From: Adiantum capillus-veneris
Taxonomy: Eukaryota; Streptophyta; Polypodiopsida; Polypodiales; Pteridaceae
Reading direction: 5' to 3'
Assembly (NCBI GenBank): GCA_014529385.2
Contig: CM043953.1
Location: 82,282,338-82,346,337, forward strand
DNA: 64,000 nt
Both the position numbers and the translations under genes were made by a program. Shown piece after piece: positions 46,629 through 56,351 of the stretch (position 1 is its first letter; the number at the start of each line of letters is the position of its first letter). Below the pieces are notes generated by a model, which was given only the letters and a program-made list of their open reading frames with translations, had not been told where the DNA came from and did not search any database.

Positions 46629-47492
46629 TGTTGCGTGCATTTTGAGAACCCCGTTTTTGGTAAATTTGTACATACGGATATGATGCCCGATGTCAATATG
46701 GTGTGTGAACTTTGTTTTTGTGGGTTTTTTAGCTTGCTTTAGCAAGCCCATGTACATGCACTGAGTCTAGTGACAGCTGTCGGGCTACTTTAAGTGCCCG
46801 TGAGTGAGTTTTTTGAAGTGAGACTTGTATATAACAACAACTCATGTACAAACTTAAAAAAGTTCAGCCAAACATCATAAATTTTCAGGTTTTAGCTCTT
46901 TGTGTCTCCTTGGTGCTTTTGGATGTAGTTTTTTGCCCCGACTAGCCTTCTCTACGTGTAGTCGTGTCGGGACAGCTTTCTATTCGCATCAATTTTGCAT
47001 GTAGCGGCGTATGGAATCAATTTTGGTCATCTTCAGATTTCTCGCCAGTCATTTTTCAAGCTTTCTCCCAAGCTTTAAAGTGCCCCAATTGGAGTTGTGC
47101 TCTTCAGGTTACGACTAGTTCTGTGCAGGGTTATGGCTATGGCAGCCTAGTGGCAAATTGTGTGTAGACAGATTCGGAGGGCATGTATCTATGATTTGTA
47201 GAATTGATGTTGAAGTCATGGGTTTGTGATGTTCAATTGTGAAAGGAGAGGCTCTTGTATTCATATGCATTGGTCGGCGTGTGCTGTAAAGCCATGCTTT
47301 AGCAGGGTTTTGCACCTATGTGACATAGTCTCTTGGGTGGGCGACAGCTAGTAAATTTCCAAGGGGATACTCTTGTTGGACTTGTGGTGTTTTAAAGGTA
47401 TTTTTCAAAGCTTTTGGCTTTGTTGTAGTGCTCTTTCAATGCTCTTGGGTGACATCGCTATAGAGGTGTTCTGGTTTGCTTGTTTCCCAACA
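46629..47492 (+). repeat. gag-only element 5' LTR
   Basis: 864 bp, TG...CA. Contains GTGCCCGTGAGTGAG and TTGTATATAACAA as a possible TATA region near 46826. Confidence 0.9.
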
Positions 47493-47549
47493 GTGTTTTG
47501 GTGCCCCCACCGAGGATCTTCTTCAAGTGACCTTCAATTGACAGCTTTG

Positions 47550-48474
47550 ATGGCTACGGTGACAGAGTTTCCAAGGTTCTATGGTCATGTAGGTGAGGAT
47601 GCTGACGCATTCATTGAGAATATGGATTTTGCTTGTTTGATGGCAAATAAGGAAGATCCAATGATTATGCTCAAGATTTTGTTCTTTTGCTTGAAAGACG
47701 ATGCAAGGAGATGGTATGATGAATATGAGTTTTGGCTGAGATCATCTCAACCTCCATTGATGATGACTTATGATGCATTAAAGAAGGCTTTTCTTGAGAA
47801 GTTCAAGAAGGTAGAGGACCCAACGGATGTATGGCACTCTATTGAAGGGCTTATACAGGGTGATAATCAAAGTGTAAATGCCTTTGTGAAGAAATTTAAC
47901 GATTTATGGAAGAGATGGTGTGTTGCTTTGGGCAGTGATGTTCCTCCTCTTATGCTTAAGAAGTGTATGTTTATGCAAAGTTTGAGGGCTGATTTGAAGT
48001 TAAAGGTTGAGCTTAAAAGGCCACTTACATTTGAGGATGCAGTACGGATTGCAAAGCATCAGGAATGGAAGTTAGAGAGAATGCAAGAGCTTGGATTGCA
48101 GGCTGATGTGGAGCCAAAGATTTCTCTATGCATTGATGTAGGTAAAAAAAGTGCCTCTAGTGTAGTATTATATCATGATGGTTCTCTTGAGGAAAAGGAT
48201 CAAGCATGTACTAAGGAGAAAGAGGCTAAGAAGAATGCTCTCATTATGCCATCCTTGTTGTTTAGACCACTTAATGGTGCTTTACATGCCAAAGGTGATG
48301 TTTCTACCAATGTGAAAGTTAATGAGAAGGAAAAGGATGCAATTAGTGAAGTCTTAAAGAATGATCATGATGAGAATCAAGTTGTAGATGCCATTGTTGA
48401 TGTGTCCAATGTGAAAGATGAGCATGTGGGTGATGTGAAAGTGGATGTTGGGTATCCCTCTCCTTTACGTGAAG
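47550..48474 (+). pseudogene. Gag of the gag-only element, part 1
   Basis: ATG at 47550-47552 (MATVTEFPRFYGH). The Retrotrans_gag core is clear: AFIENMDFACLM, LFFCLKDDARRWYDEYEFW, FKKVEDPTDVWHSIEGLI and RIAKHQEWKLERMQELG. The same blocks occur in the Tat-like Gag of this window (MEVACIS, EWKLRKMSQLG). There is no zinc knuckle; it is followed by an acidic/lysine-rich region. The frame is cut at 48474 by Copia-2 and resumes at 54003 without a shift, so the gene was open when Copia-2 arrived. Confidence 0.88.
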
Positions 48475-48666
48475 TGTTGGGGTATAAAGCCCAATGTGGT
48501 CGCCCAGGTAAGTGGGCGGGCCGCCAGGTATGTACACATATTCGTTTGTAAAAACCTAATAATAACTCACTATGCTCTACACATTATAGTAGAGCGAGTT
48601 CACCATATCGTTGTGCTCTTCTTCTCGCACTCTCTCTCGCGTCGCACTTCCGCTTGTACTCCTTCA
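48475..48666 (+). repeat. Copia-2 5' LTR
   Basis: 192 bp, TGTTGGGGTATAAAGCCC to ACTCCTTCA. Confidence 0.96.
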
Positions 48667-49651
48667 ACTGGTATTAGAGCTCAGATCGAGGCTCGGGGCA
48701 GCATTTGCAGGTAGCCAGAGTCACCTGCTCAGATTGGAGTGAGATTCGACAGGCGAAGACAACGTGGTCTCGACGGGTGCAGATCCGACTCTGCAAATTT
48801 GGGGTTTCGGCCTACGACTGCAAGTGCTGAGGATATCAGCACTTCGAAAGTGCTGATTTGTGGCTGTCTACACATCGAAGGACGGCTCACAATTCTTGGA
48901 GGCGTGTCACATACGACACGGGCGCATCTACACAGATTGTAGGCGACATCCACTAGTTCATCATGTAGCTTGTGTTTGCTGCTTGATATTCCAGATTTCA
49001 TCCTGACATTGCAGGTACTTCCACATGGGATGTATTGTCAAAGATGATGTATGTCTGTCGAGGGTTTGCTGGCTGTGAGTCACACAGCAAACAACCGCCG
49101 CAGCGGTTACAGCATATAGTGGGAAATTTGTGGATGTATGACTTTGTGGGAAGTCTATGTACTGTCAGATTTACTGCAACCTTTGTTGAGGGTCGAGTGA
49201 GGTTTTATTGAGCTGGGGGATTCTCAAATGTTGAGATCCTTTCGGTGATACAGGTCTTGGAGCGATCCCTCGAGCACCGTTAGATAGGCAGCTAGGATGT
49301 ATTGACTGTGAGTTAGACAGTTGGGATTGCATCTTTGCTTTACTGCCGCCGTTGAGGCATTGTTGCAGTCTATGCTTACACGATAGTGACAGGACAGTGA
49401 GAGACAGTACAGGTGGAGGATAGGTTTACCCACAGCTTACAATGTTAGAGAGACAATGGTTTTTGGAGCTATTTTTGGTCTGTTTTTTGAGTACACAAGA
49501 GCCATTTTACAAAGGAGACTCTGCCGAAATTTATGCAGAATCTGAAGCTTTCTTGGTTCATTTGACAGGTTGATATTGGTTCAAAGATCAGTTTACAGGG
49601 GAAACTCTGGTGAATTTTTCCCAGGAAAGTAAACTACTGTGAAGCGTAGCT

Positions 49652-52600
49652 ATGGCTGCATCACAGGACACTGCTCTTTACAATATCAAGAAGCTGGATG
49701 GAACCAATTTCCCATTGTGGAAGAAGTAGATTTGGCACGTGTTGGTACAAAAGAAGCAGATAAAACCTATAAAGCTCAAGGGGATAAAACCAGAAGATAT
49801 GGACGAAGATGAATGGAGCGAAATGGATGAATTGGAACTTTCTACCATTATGCTGACTTTGGCACAAAGCGTTTACTTCAATGTAGTAGACGAGAGGTCG
49901 GCTTATGAAGCATGGACAAAGCTGAGTGACCTTTATGAGAAGCAGAGTGCAGCTTCACATGTATACTGGCTTAAGAAGCTTGTTGACTTGAAGATGAAAG
50001 AAGGGACACCTATGTCCAATCATCTGAATGAATTCAACACCATCTACAGTCAGTTGTCAGCTCAAGGTGTCAAGTTTGATGAACCTGTTAGAGCTATGTT
50101 CCTGTTGATCACATTGCCGGAAAGTTGGGACACTTTTCGCATAGCTTTGAGTAATTCTGCACCTCCAGATGGTTTGACCACAGCAGGTGTAGAAGGCAGT
50201 CTGCTTACTGAAGAAACCAACAGAAAGACAATGGACAAAGGCAAAGGAACATCCTTAGTTGTCAGGGGAAGGACCAAAGAAAGGTACAAAGGTGGAAAGA
50301 GGAATCAGTCTCGTAGCAAGTCCCGTAGTGCTAAAGGCAAGAGTGACATAGAATGCTACCATTGTGGCAAGAAGGGTCATATGAAAAGAGACTGTAGAGA
50401 ATGGAAAGCAGAAAAAGGCAAAGAGAAAGCTGAAGACCATGGTGAGAAGAACAAGTCCTCAGTGAAGATTCAAAAAATAAATGTGACAAACACTGTTGCA
50501 GAGAATGACAGTCTAGTGTCAGGAGACATCTACTTCTTGAAGAATACAATGGACTCAGCTCTTCTTACAGCATCTGATGGAAATGCACTGAGTGACTGGA
50601 TTATAGACTCAGGGGCATCACTTCATGTGTCTCCAAACAAGGAGTGGTTTACCTCTTATGTGACCACTAAAGATCATGTTCGGCTAGGCAATGGGCAGAC
50701 ATGTGAGATCTTAGGTGTTGGAGATGTTCAATTGAAGTTTCAGAATGGCTCTTATTTCACGCTGAAAAATGTGAGACATGTTCCCGCAATTACAAAGAGC
50801 TTGATCAGCACAGGTTTACTTGATGATGCTGGCTACGTCACCACTTTTGGACAGAACATGTGGAAGATATCCAAGGGTTCCATGACAGTAGCACATGGAG
50901 TAAAGTCTGGAGGACTTTACATGATTTATGTATCAAATGTCTCTAAAAATGTAATCAATGTAACCGAGCAGCTGAACGTTTCTTTGTGGCATAGCCGGTT
51001 AGGACATATGTCCAAGAAGGGAATGGAAATCTTGTCTCGTTCTGGTTCTGGTTATTTTCCTGGCTTTTCATTTAATGATTTTGAATTCTGTGAACATTGT
51101 CTGTATGGTAATCAAACACGGCATCCACATAAGCATAGAAGCAGTAGAAGAGATACACAGTTGTCACTTGTTCATAGTGATTTGTGTGGACCTATGCCTA
51201 ACCTATCTCTAGGGGGAGCTTCTTACTTTATGACATTTATAGATGATTACTCGAGGAAAGTATGGGTTTACTTTCTCAAGCACAAGGATGAAGCGTTTAG
51301 TGTTTTCAAAACGTTTGTGACACTTGTGGAGAATCAGAGTGGCAAGAAGCTTAAATGCTTACGCACTGACAATGGTGGAGAGTATGTTTCAAAGGCCTTT
51401 CATGACTTTTGTGAGTCAAAAGGTATAAAACGTGAACTTACTGCTCCTTACAATCCTCCTCAAAATGGTGTTGCTGAGAGGATGAATAGGACCATACAAG
51501 AGAAGGTCATAAGTATGTTGTCTAATGCACAGCTGCCAAATGGGTTTTGGGCTGAAGCTGTATCAACAGCTGTTCATCTTATAAATAGATCTCCTAGCAA
51601 GGTTTTGCAGAAGGATTCAGTGCCAGAGATGGTATGGTCAGGCAAAATGCCCTCATACAAGCATCTCAGAGTCTTTGGCTGTGAGGCATATACTCATGTT
51701 CCAAAGGAATTTAGGAACAAACTTGAGTCAAAGAGTAGAAAGTGCATCTTTCTAGGCTATGGTAATTCTGGTGAGATGGGGTACAGACTTTGGGATCCCA
51801 AATCCAGAAAGGTTATCCGCAGCAATGATGTTCACTTTAATGAAGCCAAATATCATTCTAAACCAGAGAGGGTTGAGGAGATTAGAAGAGTTGTCTTCCA
51901 AGAAGATGGAAGCCAAATATCGTTCTAAACCAGACAGGGTTGGGGAGATTAGAAGAGTTGTCTTCCAAGAAGATGGACCTACACGTGCAAGACAAAATGT
52001 CAGGGCTCAAGAGGAGCAAGGACAGGATAGAGTGGAACCACAGGTTGTGGCTGAGCGTGAGCCACCTATTGTGCGTAGATCTCGACGTATCACACGACCT
52101 CCTGATAGGTTTGTTCCATCTATGAGCTATGTCATGTTGACTGATTGCAATGAGCCTTCATGTTACAACGAAGCAGTGCAAATGAAGGACTTCGGGAATT
52201 GGCAATTGGCCATGCAGTCAGAGATGACAGCTCTGCATAAAAACCAGACATGGAAGCTAGTTAAATTACCACAGGGCAAAAAGGCTCTACCTTGTAAATG
52301 GGTTTACAGGTATAAGATCACCGCTCATGATAGTCATCCAAAGTACAAAGCAAGGCTTGTTGCCAAGGGCTTTAAGCAAGAACAAGGCATTGACTTTGAT
52401 GAAGTCTTCTCTCTGGTGGTCAAGATGACTACATTGAGATGCTTTCTTGCATTGGTTGCCATATTAGATTTGGTGTTGCACCAAATGGATGTCAAGACAA
52501 TGTTCTTGCATGGTGATTTAGATGTGGAAATTTACATGCAGCAGCCAGAAGGGTTTGTTGAGAAAGGCAAGGAAGATTTGGTATGCCACTTGTTAAAGAG

Positions 52601-53686
52601 TCTTTATGGCTTAAAACAATCACCGAGGGCATGGTACCATAAGTTCCACAAGTTTATGCTTTCTCAAGGCTACAAACGTAGTGAGTTCGATCACTGTCTA
52701 TATACAAAGAAGGCTAAGGATGGCAGTTGACTGATCCTTATTTTGTATGTGGATGACATGTTGATTTCTGGCAAGCACCTGGAAGAAATTTCAGCTTTGA
52801 AGTCAAAGATGGCAAAATCATTTGACATGAAAGACATGGGTGAGGCAAGTCATATACTTGGTATGCGCATTGAGAGAGACAGATCAAAGAAGTTGATTTG
52901 GTTATCTCAAACAGAGTATATTGACAAGGTTTTGCAACATTTCAATATGGAGAAGGGAAAGGCATTGAGTGTTCCATTGCCACCATATGTGAAACTTAGC
53001 AAACAAGATTGTCCTGTGTCTAAGGAAGAACAGGCTAAAATGGATAAGATTCCATATGCGTCTGCAGTGGGTAGTTTGATGTATGCAATGATTGCTACTC
53101 GCCCAGACATTGCATTTGCAGTGGGAGTAGTAAGTCGATACATGTCAAACCCAGGCAAGAAACATTGGGAAGCAGTGAAAGGAATATTGAGATACCTGAA
53201 AGCTACAAAGAGTATGTGTATATGCTATGGGAGTCAGGAGCTAAGTGTAAAGGGTTTTACAGACTCAGACAACCGAAGGTCTACGTCAGGGTATGTTTTA
53301 CAGACTTAGACAACCGAAGGTCTACGTCAGGGTATGTCTTTACATTGGCTGGTGGAGCAGTATCATGGCATTCCAGATTACAAGATTGTGTTACTCAGTC
53401 TGCTACAGAGGCTGAATATGTTGCAGCATCAGAGGCATGCAAAGAATCAATTTGGCTTAATCGAGTAGTAACAGATTTGGGAATCAAAGAAGAGATGCAT
53501 GTGTTATATTGTGATAGTCAAAGTGCTATACAATTGGCTCGCAATCGAGTTTATCACTCAAAGACAAAGCATGTGGATGTGAAGTATCATTTCATCAAGG
53601 AAATGCTCGAGGATAAGAAACTTCAGCTTGTCAAAGTTCACACCACAGAAAATCCTGCCGATCTACTTACAAAAGGACTTCCCTAA
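49652..53686 (+). pseudogene. Copia-2 gag-pol
   Basis: ATG at 49652 opens the UBN2-type gag. Domains: gag (WSEMDELELSTIMLTLAQSV, LKMKEGTPMSNHLNEFN), CCHC knuckle CYHCGKKGHMKRDC (50354-50395), protease WIIDSGASLHVSP with D-S-G at 50605, GAG-pre-integrase LWHSRLGHMSKKGMEIL, integrase (TDNGGEYVSKAF, YNPPQNGVAERMNRT), RT (KWVYRYK, MDVKTMFLHGDLDVEIYMQQ, YVDDM at 52746) and RNase H (TEAEYVAASEA, DSQSAIQLA). Defects: TAG 49727 (after 25 codons), a 67-bp tandem duplication from 51842/51909 that shifts the frame, TGA 52728 (TGG in Copia-1), a small duplication/deletion near 53270-53330, and an early TAA at 53684 (TCA in Copia-1). Tork/Tnt1-like by motif style. Confidence 0.93.
51842..51975 (+). repeat. 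67-bp tandem duplication in Copia-2 pol
   Basis: Copies start GAAGCCAAATATC at 51842 and 51909. The duplication is not a multiple of three, so it breaks the integrase-RT frame. Copia-1 has one copy only. Confidence 0.93.
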
Positions 53687-53805
53687 GAGAGATTTGCGCA
53701 TTTTCTCAAGCAGTTAGGTGTAGGGTAGTACATCACTTCTCTACATCTCTTGTATATTAGCTTCTCTCACACTTAAAGTACCACATTGGACTTTAAGTGG
53801 GAGGT

Positions 53806-53997
53806 TGTTGGGGTATAAAGCCCAATGTGGTCGCCCAGGTAAGTGGGCGGGCCGCCAGGTATGTACACATATTCTTTTGTAAAAACCTAATAAGAACTCA
53901 CTATGATCTACACATTATAGTAGAGCGAGTTCACCATATCGTTGTGCTCTTCTTCTCGCACTCTCTCTCGCGTCGCACTTTCGCTCGTACTCCTTCA
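53806..53997 (+). repeat. Copia-2 3' LTR
   Basis: 192 bp, followed by TGAAG duplication. Confidence 0.96.
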
Positions 53998-54002
53998 TGA
54001 AG

Positions 54003-54430
54003 TAGTTGAGAATGATTTGCAAGTCAATGAGGATACTTATACAGAAATAAATGATTTGAATGAAGAGATCTCTCAAATGCATGCTATTGTTGAGTCTTTT
54101 CTACTAAATGATGATGCTATTGATCATGTTGCGGACCTTGCTAATGAGGACATTTTCCATGAGGACTCTCATGCTTGCATCTATAATGATGTATGTAGCC
54201 ATGCCTTGATCAAGAAGGAGAATTTGGAGGTGTTTGAGGATATGGAAAGACATGAAATTTTAATATGGATGCCTAAAGATGAGATGGTTTATAATTCCTT
54301 GATTGATCCTTATGCTAAGGATAGGAAGCTATGTGTAGATGATGTCCTACCTATCAAGCATGGTATGGTTGAATCGGATAGAAGCTTAATGAAGAGTGGG
54401 GAGAATGAGATGGATATGCATGAGATATAA
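54003..54430 (+). pseudogene. Gag of the gag-only element, part 2
   Basis: Joined to part 1 across Copia-2, the frame is continuous (LREV meets VENDLQVNEDTYTEI). This C-terminal part is strongly acidic (NDLNEEISQ, HVADLANEDIFHEDSH) and has no knuckle or protease motif. It ends at TAA 54428-54430. I recognise no domain in it. Confidence 0.75.
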
Positions 54431-54432
54431 AA

Positions 54433-54744
54433 ATGGCTGAGGTAAAATTTGAAGACTTTTTGGATGAGATGTTAAAGGCTTCCTTGCATGCTATAATGAT
54501 GAAAGGGTCTTTCTCTGTTGTATTTGTTGAGAGTCCTTTATGCCTAAAGAGGATTTGGATTCTATACATGGTTTGTGCTTTCATATTAGGAGTGGGAGAA
54601 TTGATATGGTTGGTGTTTCTTCATGAATTTTGTGCTTATGTTGTATGGCCTTTTGATCCAGGTGGACAATATGCTTATGCTTCTGCTGAGCATGAATGCT
54701 CTAGCAGACTTGGGGGTTGGCAAACTATGTTGCGCGCATTTTGA
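54433..54744 (+). CDS. small downstream ORF of the gag-only element
   Basis: It starts two bases after the gag stop at an ATG and runs 103 codons into the right LTR. It holds a hydrophobic stretch (LYMVCAFILGVGELIWLVFL) that could span a membrane, then CAYVVWPFDPGG. It is in another frame than gag. Whether it is translated is unknown. It may be a relic of a longer polyprotein of the parent element. Confidence 0.35.
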   Translation: MAEVKFEDFLDEMLKASLHAIMMKGSFSVVFVESPLCLKRIWILYMVCAFILGVGELIWLVFLHEFCAYVVWPFDPGGQYAYASAEHECSSRLGGWQTMLRAF

Positions 54745-55583
54745 GAACCCCGTTTTTGGTAAATTTATACATACGGATATGATGCCCGATGTCAATATGG
54801 TGTGTGCACTTTCTTTTTGTGGATTTTTTAGCTTGCTTTAGCAAGCCCACGTACATGCACTGCAAGTTGCTAGTCTAGTGACAGCTATCGGGCTACTTTA
54901 AGTGCCCGTGAGTGAGTTTTTTGAAGTGAGACTTGTATATAACAAAAACTCATGTACAAACTTAAAAAATTTCAGCCAAACATCAGAAATTTGCAGGTTT
55001 TAGCTCTTTGTGTCTCCTTGGTGCTTTTGGATGCAGTTTTTTGCCCCGACTAGCCTTCTCTACGTGTAGTCGAGTCGGGACGGCTTTCTATTCGCATCAA
55101 TTTTTCATGTAGCAGCATATGGAATCAATTTTGGTCATCTTTAGCTTTCTCGCCAGTAATTTTTCAAGCTTTTTCCCAAGATTTAAAGTGCCCCAATTGG
55201 AGTTGTCCTCTTCAGTTCTCTGCAGGGTTATGGCTATGGCAGCCTAGTGGCAAATTGTGTGCAGACAGATTTGGAGGGCATGTATCTATGGTTTGTAGAA
55301 TTGATGTCGTGGGTTTGTGATGTTCAATTGTGAAAGGAGAGGCTCTTGTCTTCATATGCATTGGTCGGTGTGTGCTGTAAATCCATGCTTTAGCAGGGTT
55401 TTGCTCCTATGTGACATAGTCTCATGGGTGGGCGACGGCTAGTAAATTTCCAAGGGGATAATCTTGTTGGACTTGTGGTGTTTCAAAGGGATTTTGTAAA
55501 TCTTTTGGCATTGTTGTAGTGCTCTTTCAATGCTCTTGGGTGACATCGCTATAGAGGTGTTCCGGTTTGCTTGTTTCCCAACA
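54728..55583 (+). repeat. gag-only element 3' LTR
   Basis: 856 bp, abutting the purine tract on its left and the ACGT duplication on its right. Confidence 0.9.
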
Positions 55584-55603
55584 ACGTGCATCATGGGGCC
55601 GTC

Positions 55604-56025
55604 GTGCATCATGCAGTCGTCGTGATGATTACGCCATGTGTCAGCCGTCGTGGAAGTTGTGCCACAACGCAAAATTGGTGCCGCAAATCCAGAAAAGCAC
55701 CGCTATCGCGTTTTGGGGCGACAGCTTGTTGTCGCGTCATAACGCGATACGGCAAGTCCAGCGTACTCAAAACCGCCTCCTCGCGTTGTGCGGCGATGCC
55801 TTTTTGTCGCGCCACCCGTGCATCATGCAGTCGCCGTGATGATTACACCACGTGTCAGCCCCGCCGTGGAACGGTCGCGCCACAACGCAAAAATGGTGTC
55901 GCCGCTCCAGAAAAGCATAGCTATCGCGTTTTGGCGCGACAGCTTGTTGTCGCATCATAATGCGATACGGCCAGTCCAACGTACTCAGGTCCTCCTCCTC
56001 GCGTTGTGCTGCGACATACCGTTGT
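55604..56025. repeat. 214-bp GC-rich tandem duplication upstream of gene C
   Basis: Copies start GTGCATCATGCAGTCG(T/C)CG at 55604 and 55818. Each contains CGTGTCAGC/CATGTGTCAGC, a TCGCGTTTTGG...GCGACAGCTTGTTGTCGC stretch (GCGACA...TGTCGC is a small inverted pair) and CTCGCGTTGTG. Its place just before the TATA box suggests promoter-proximal elements shared by B and C before the retrotransposon inserted. Confidence 0.85.
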
Positions 56026-56228
56026 TGCTAGGGCAACCCGTTGGGGTGCTTCTTTCCTCGTCGTGCCACACCGCGAATAGGCAGTGCCACTAATTTCGGC
56101 ACCACCAATATCGCTTGAGTCTTGATGTGCCACGTGGCGCGTAATCATTATTCTCGCACGCTTCCCATCATACCTCGCAATGTCATGATTAATGCAGCCG
56201 CCTCTTCTCATTATAGTTATTCCGCTAA

Positions 56229-56236
56229 TATAAATA
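56229..56236 (+). promoter_or_regulatory. TATA box of gene C
   Basis: TATAAATA 116 bp upstream of the gene C ATG, followed by a C-run. Confidence 0.65.
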
Positions 56237-56351
56237 CCCCCCCCCCCCCGCTCTTTTTTTCTCATCGTTTTTTCGGAAGTGTCTCTAGTCACTCTGCGTT
56301 TTTACCCACATCCAGATTTCCATATTTCCTCGCATTCTCCTCGTTCAGGTC

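Larger units (their letters stand above)
48475..53997 (+). mobile_element. Copia-2, Tork/Tnt1-like LTR retrotransposon, full length
   Basis: LTRs of 192 bp at 48475-48666 and 53806-53997 differ at about five sites. A 5-bp target duplication TGAAG flanks it (48470-48474 and 53998-54002). The primer site TGGTATTAGAGC at 48669-48680 matches the initiator-Met site at 11 of 12. The purine tract TTTAAGTGGGAGGT precedes the right LTR. Same family as Copia-1, but it keeps gag and protease. The leader between primer site and gag is about 970 bp. It lies inside the gag of the gag-only element. Confidence 0.96.
46629..55583 (+). mobile_element. gag-only LTR retrotransposon (TR-GAG-like), with nested Copia-2
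   Basis: LTRs at 46629-47492 (864 bp) and 54728-55583 (856 bp) start TGTTGCG(T/C)GC and end TTTCCCAACA. A 4-bp target duplication ACGT flanks the element (46625-46628 and 55584-55587). Six bases after the left LTR lies TGGTGCCCCCACCGAGG, the likely primer site. The purine tract GACTTGGGGGTTGGCAAACTA abuts the right LTR. The only recognisable protein is Gag. Without Copia-2 and its duplication the element is about 3.4 kb. It lacks protease, RT and integrase, so it must be moved in trans. Its insertion separates gene B from gene C. Confidence 0.9.
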
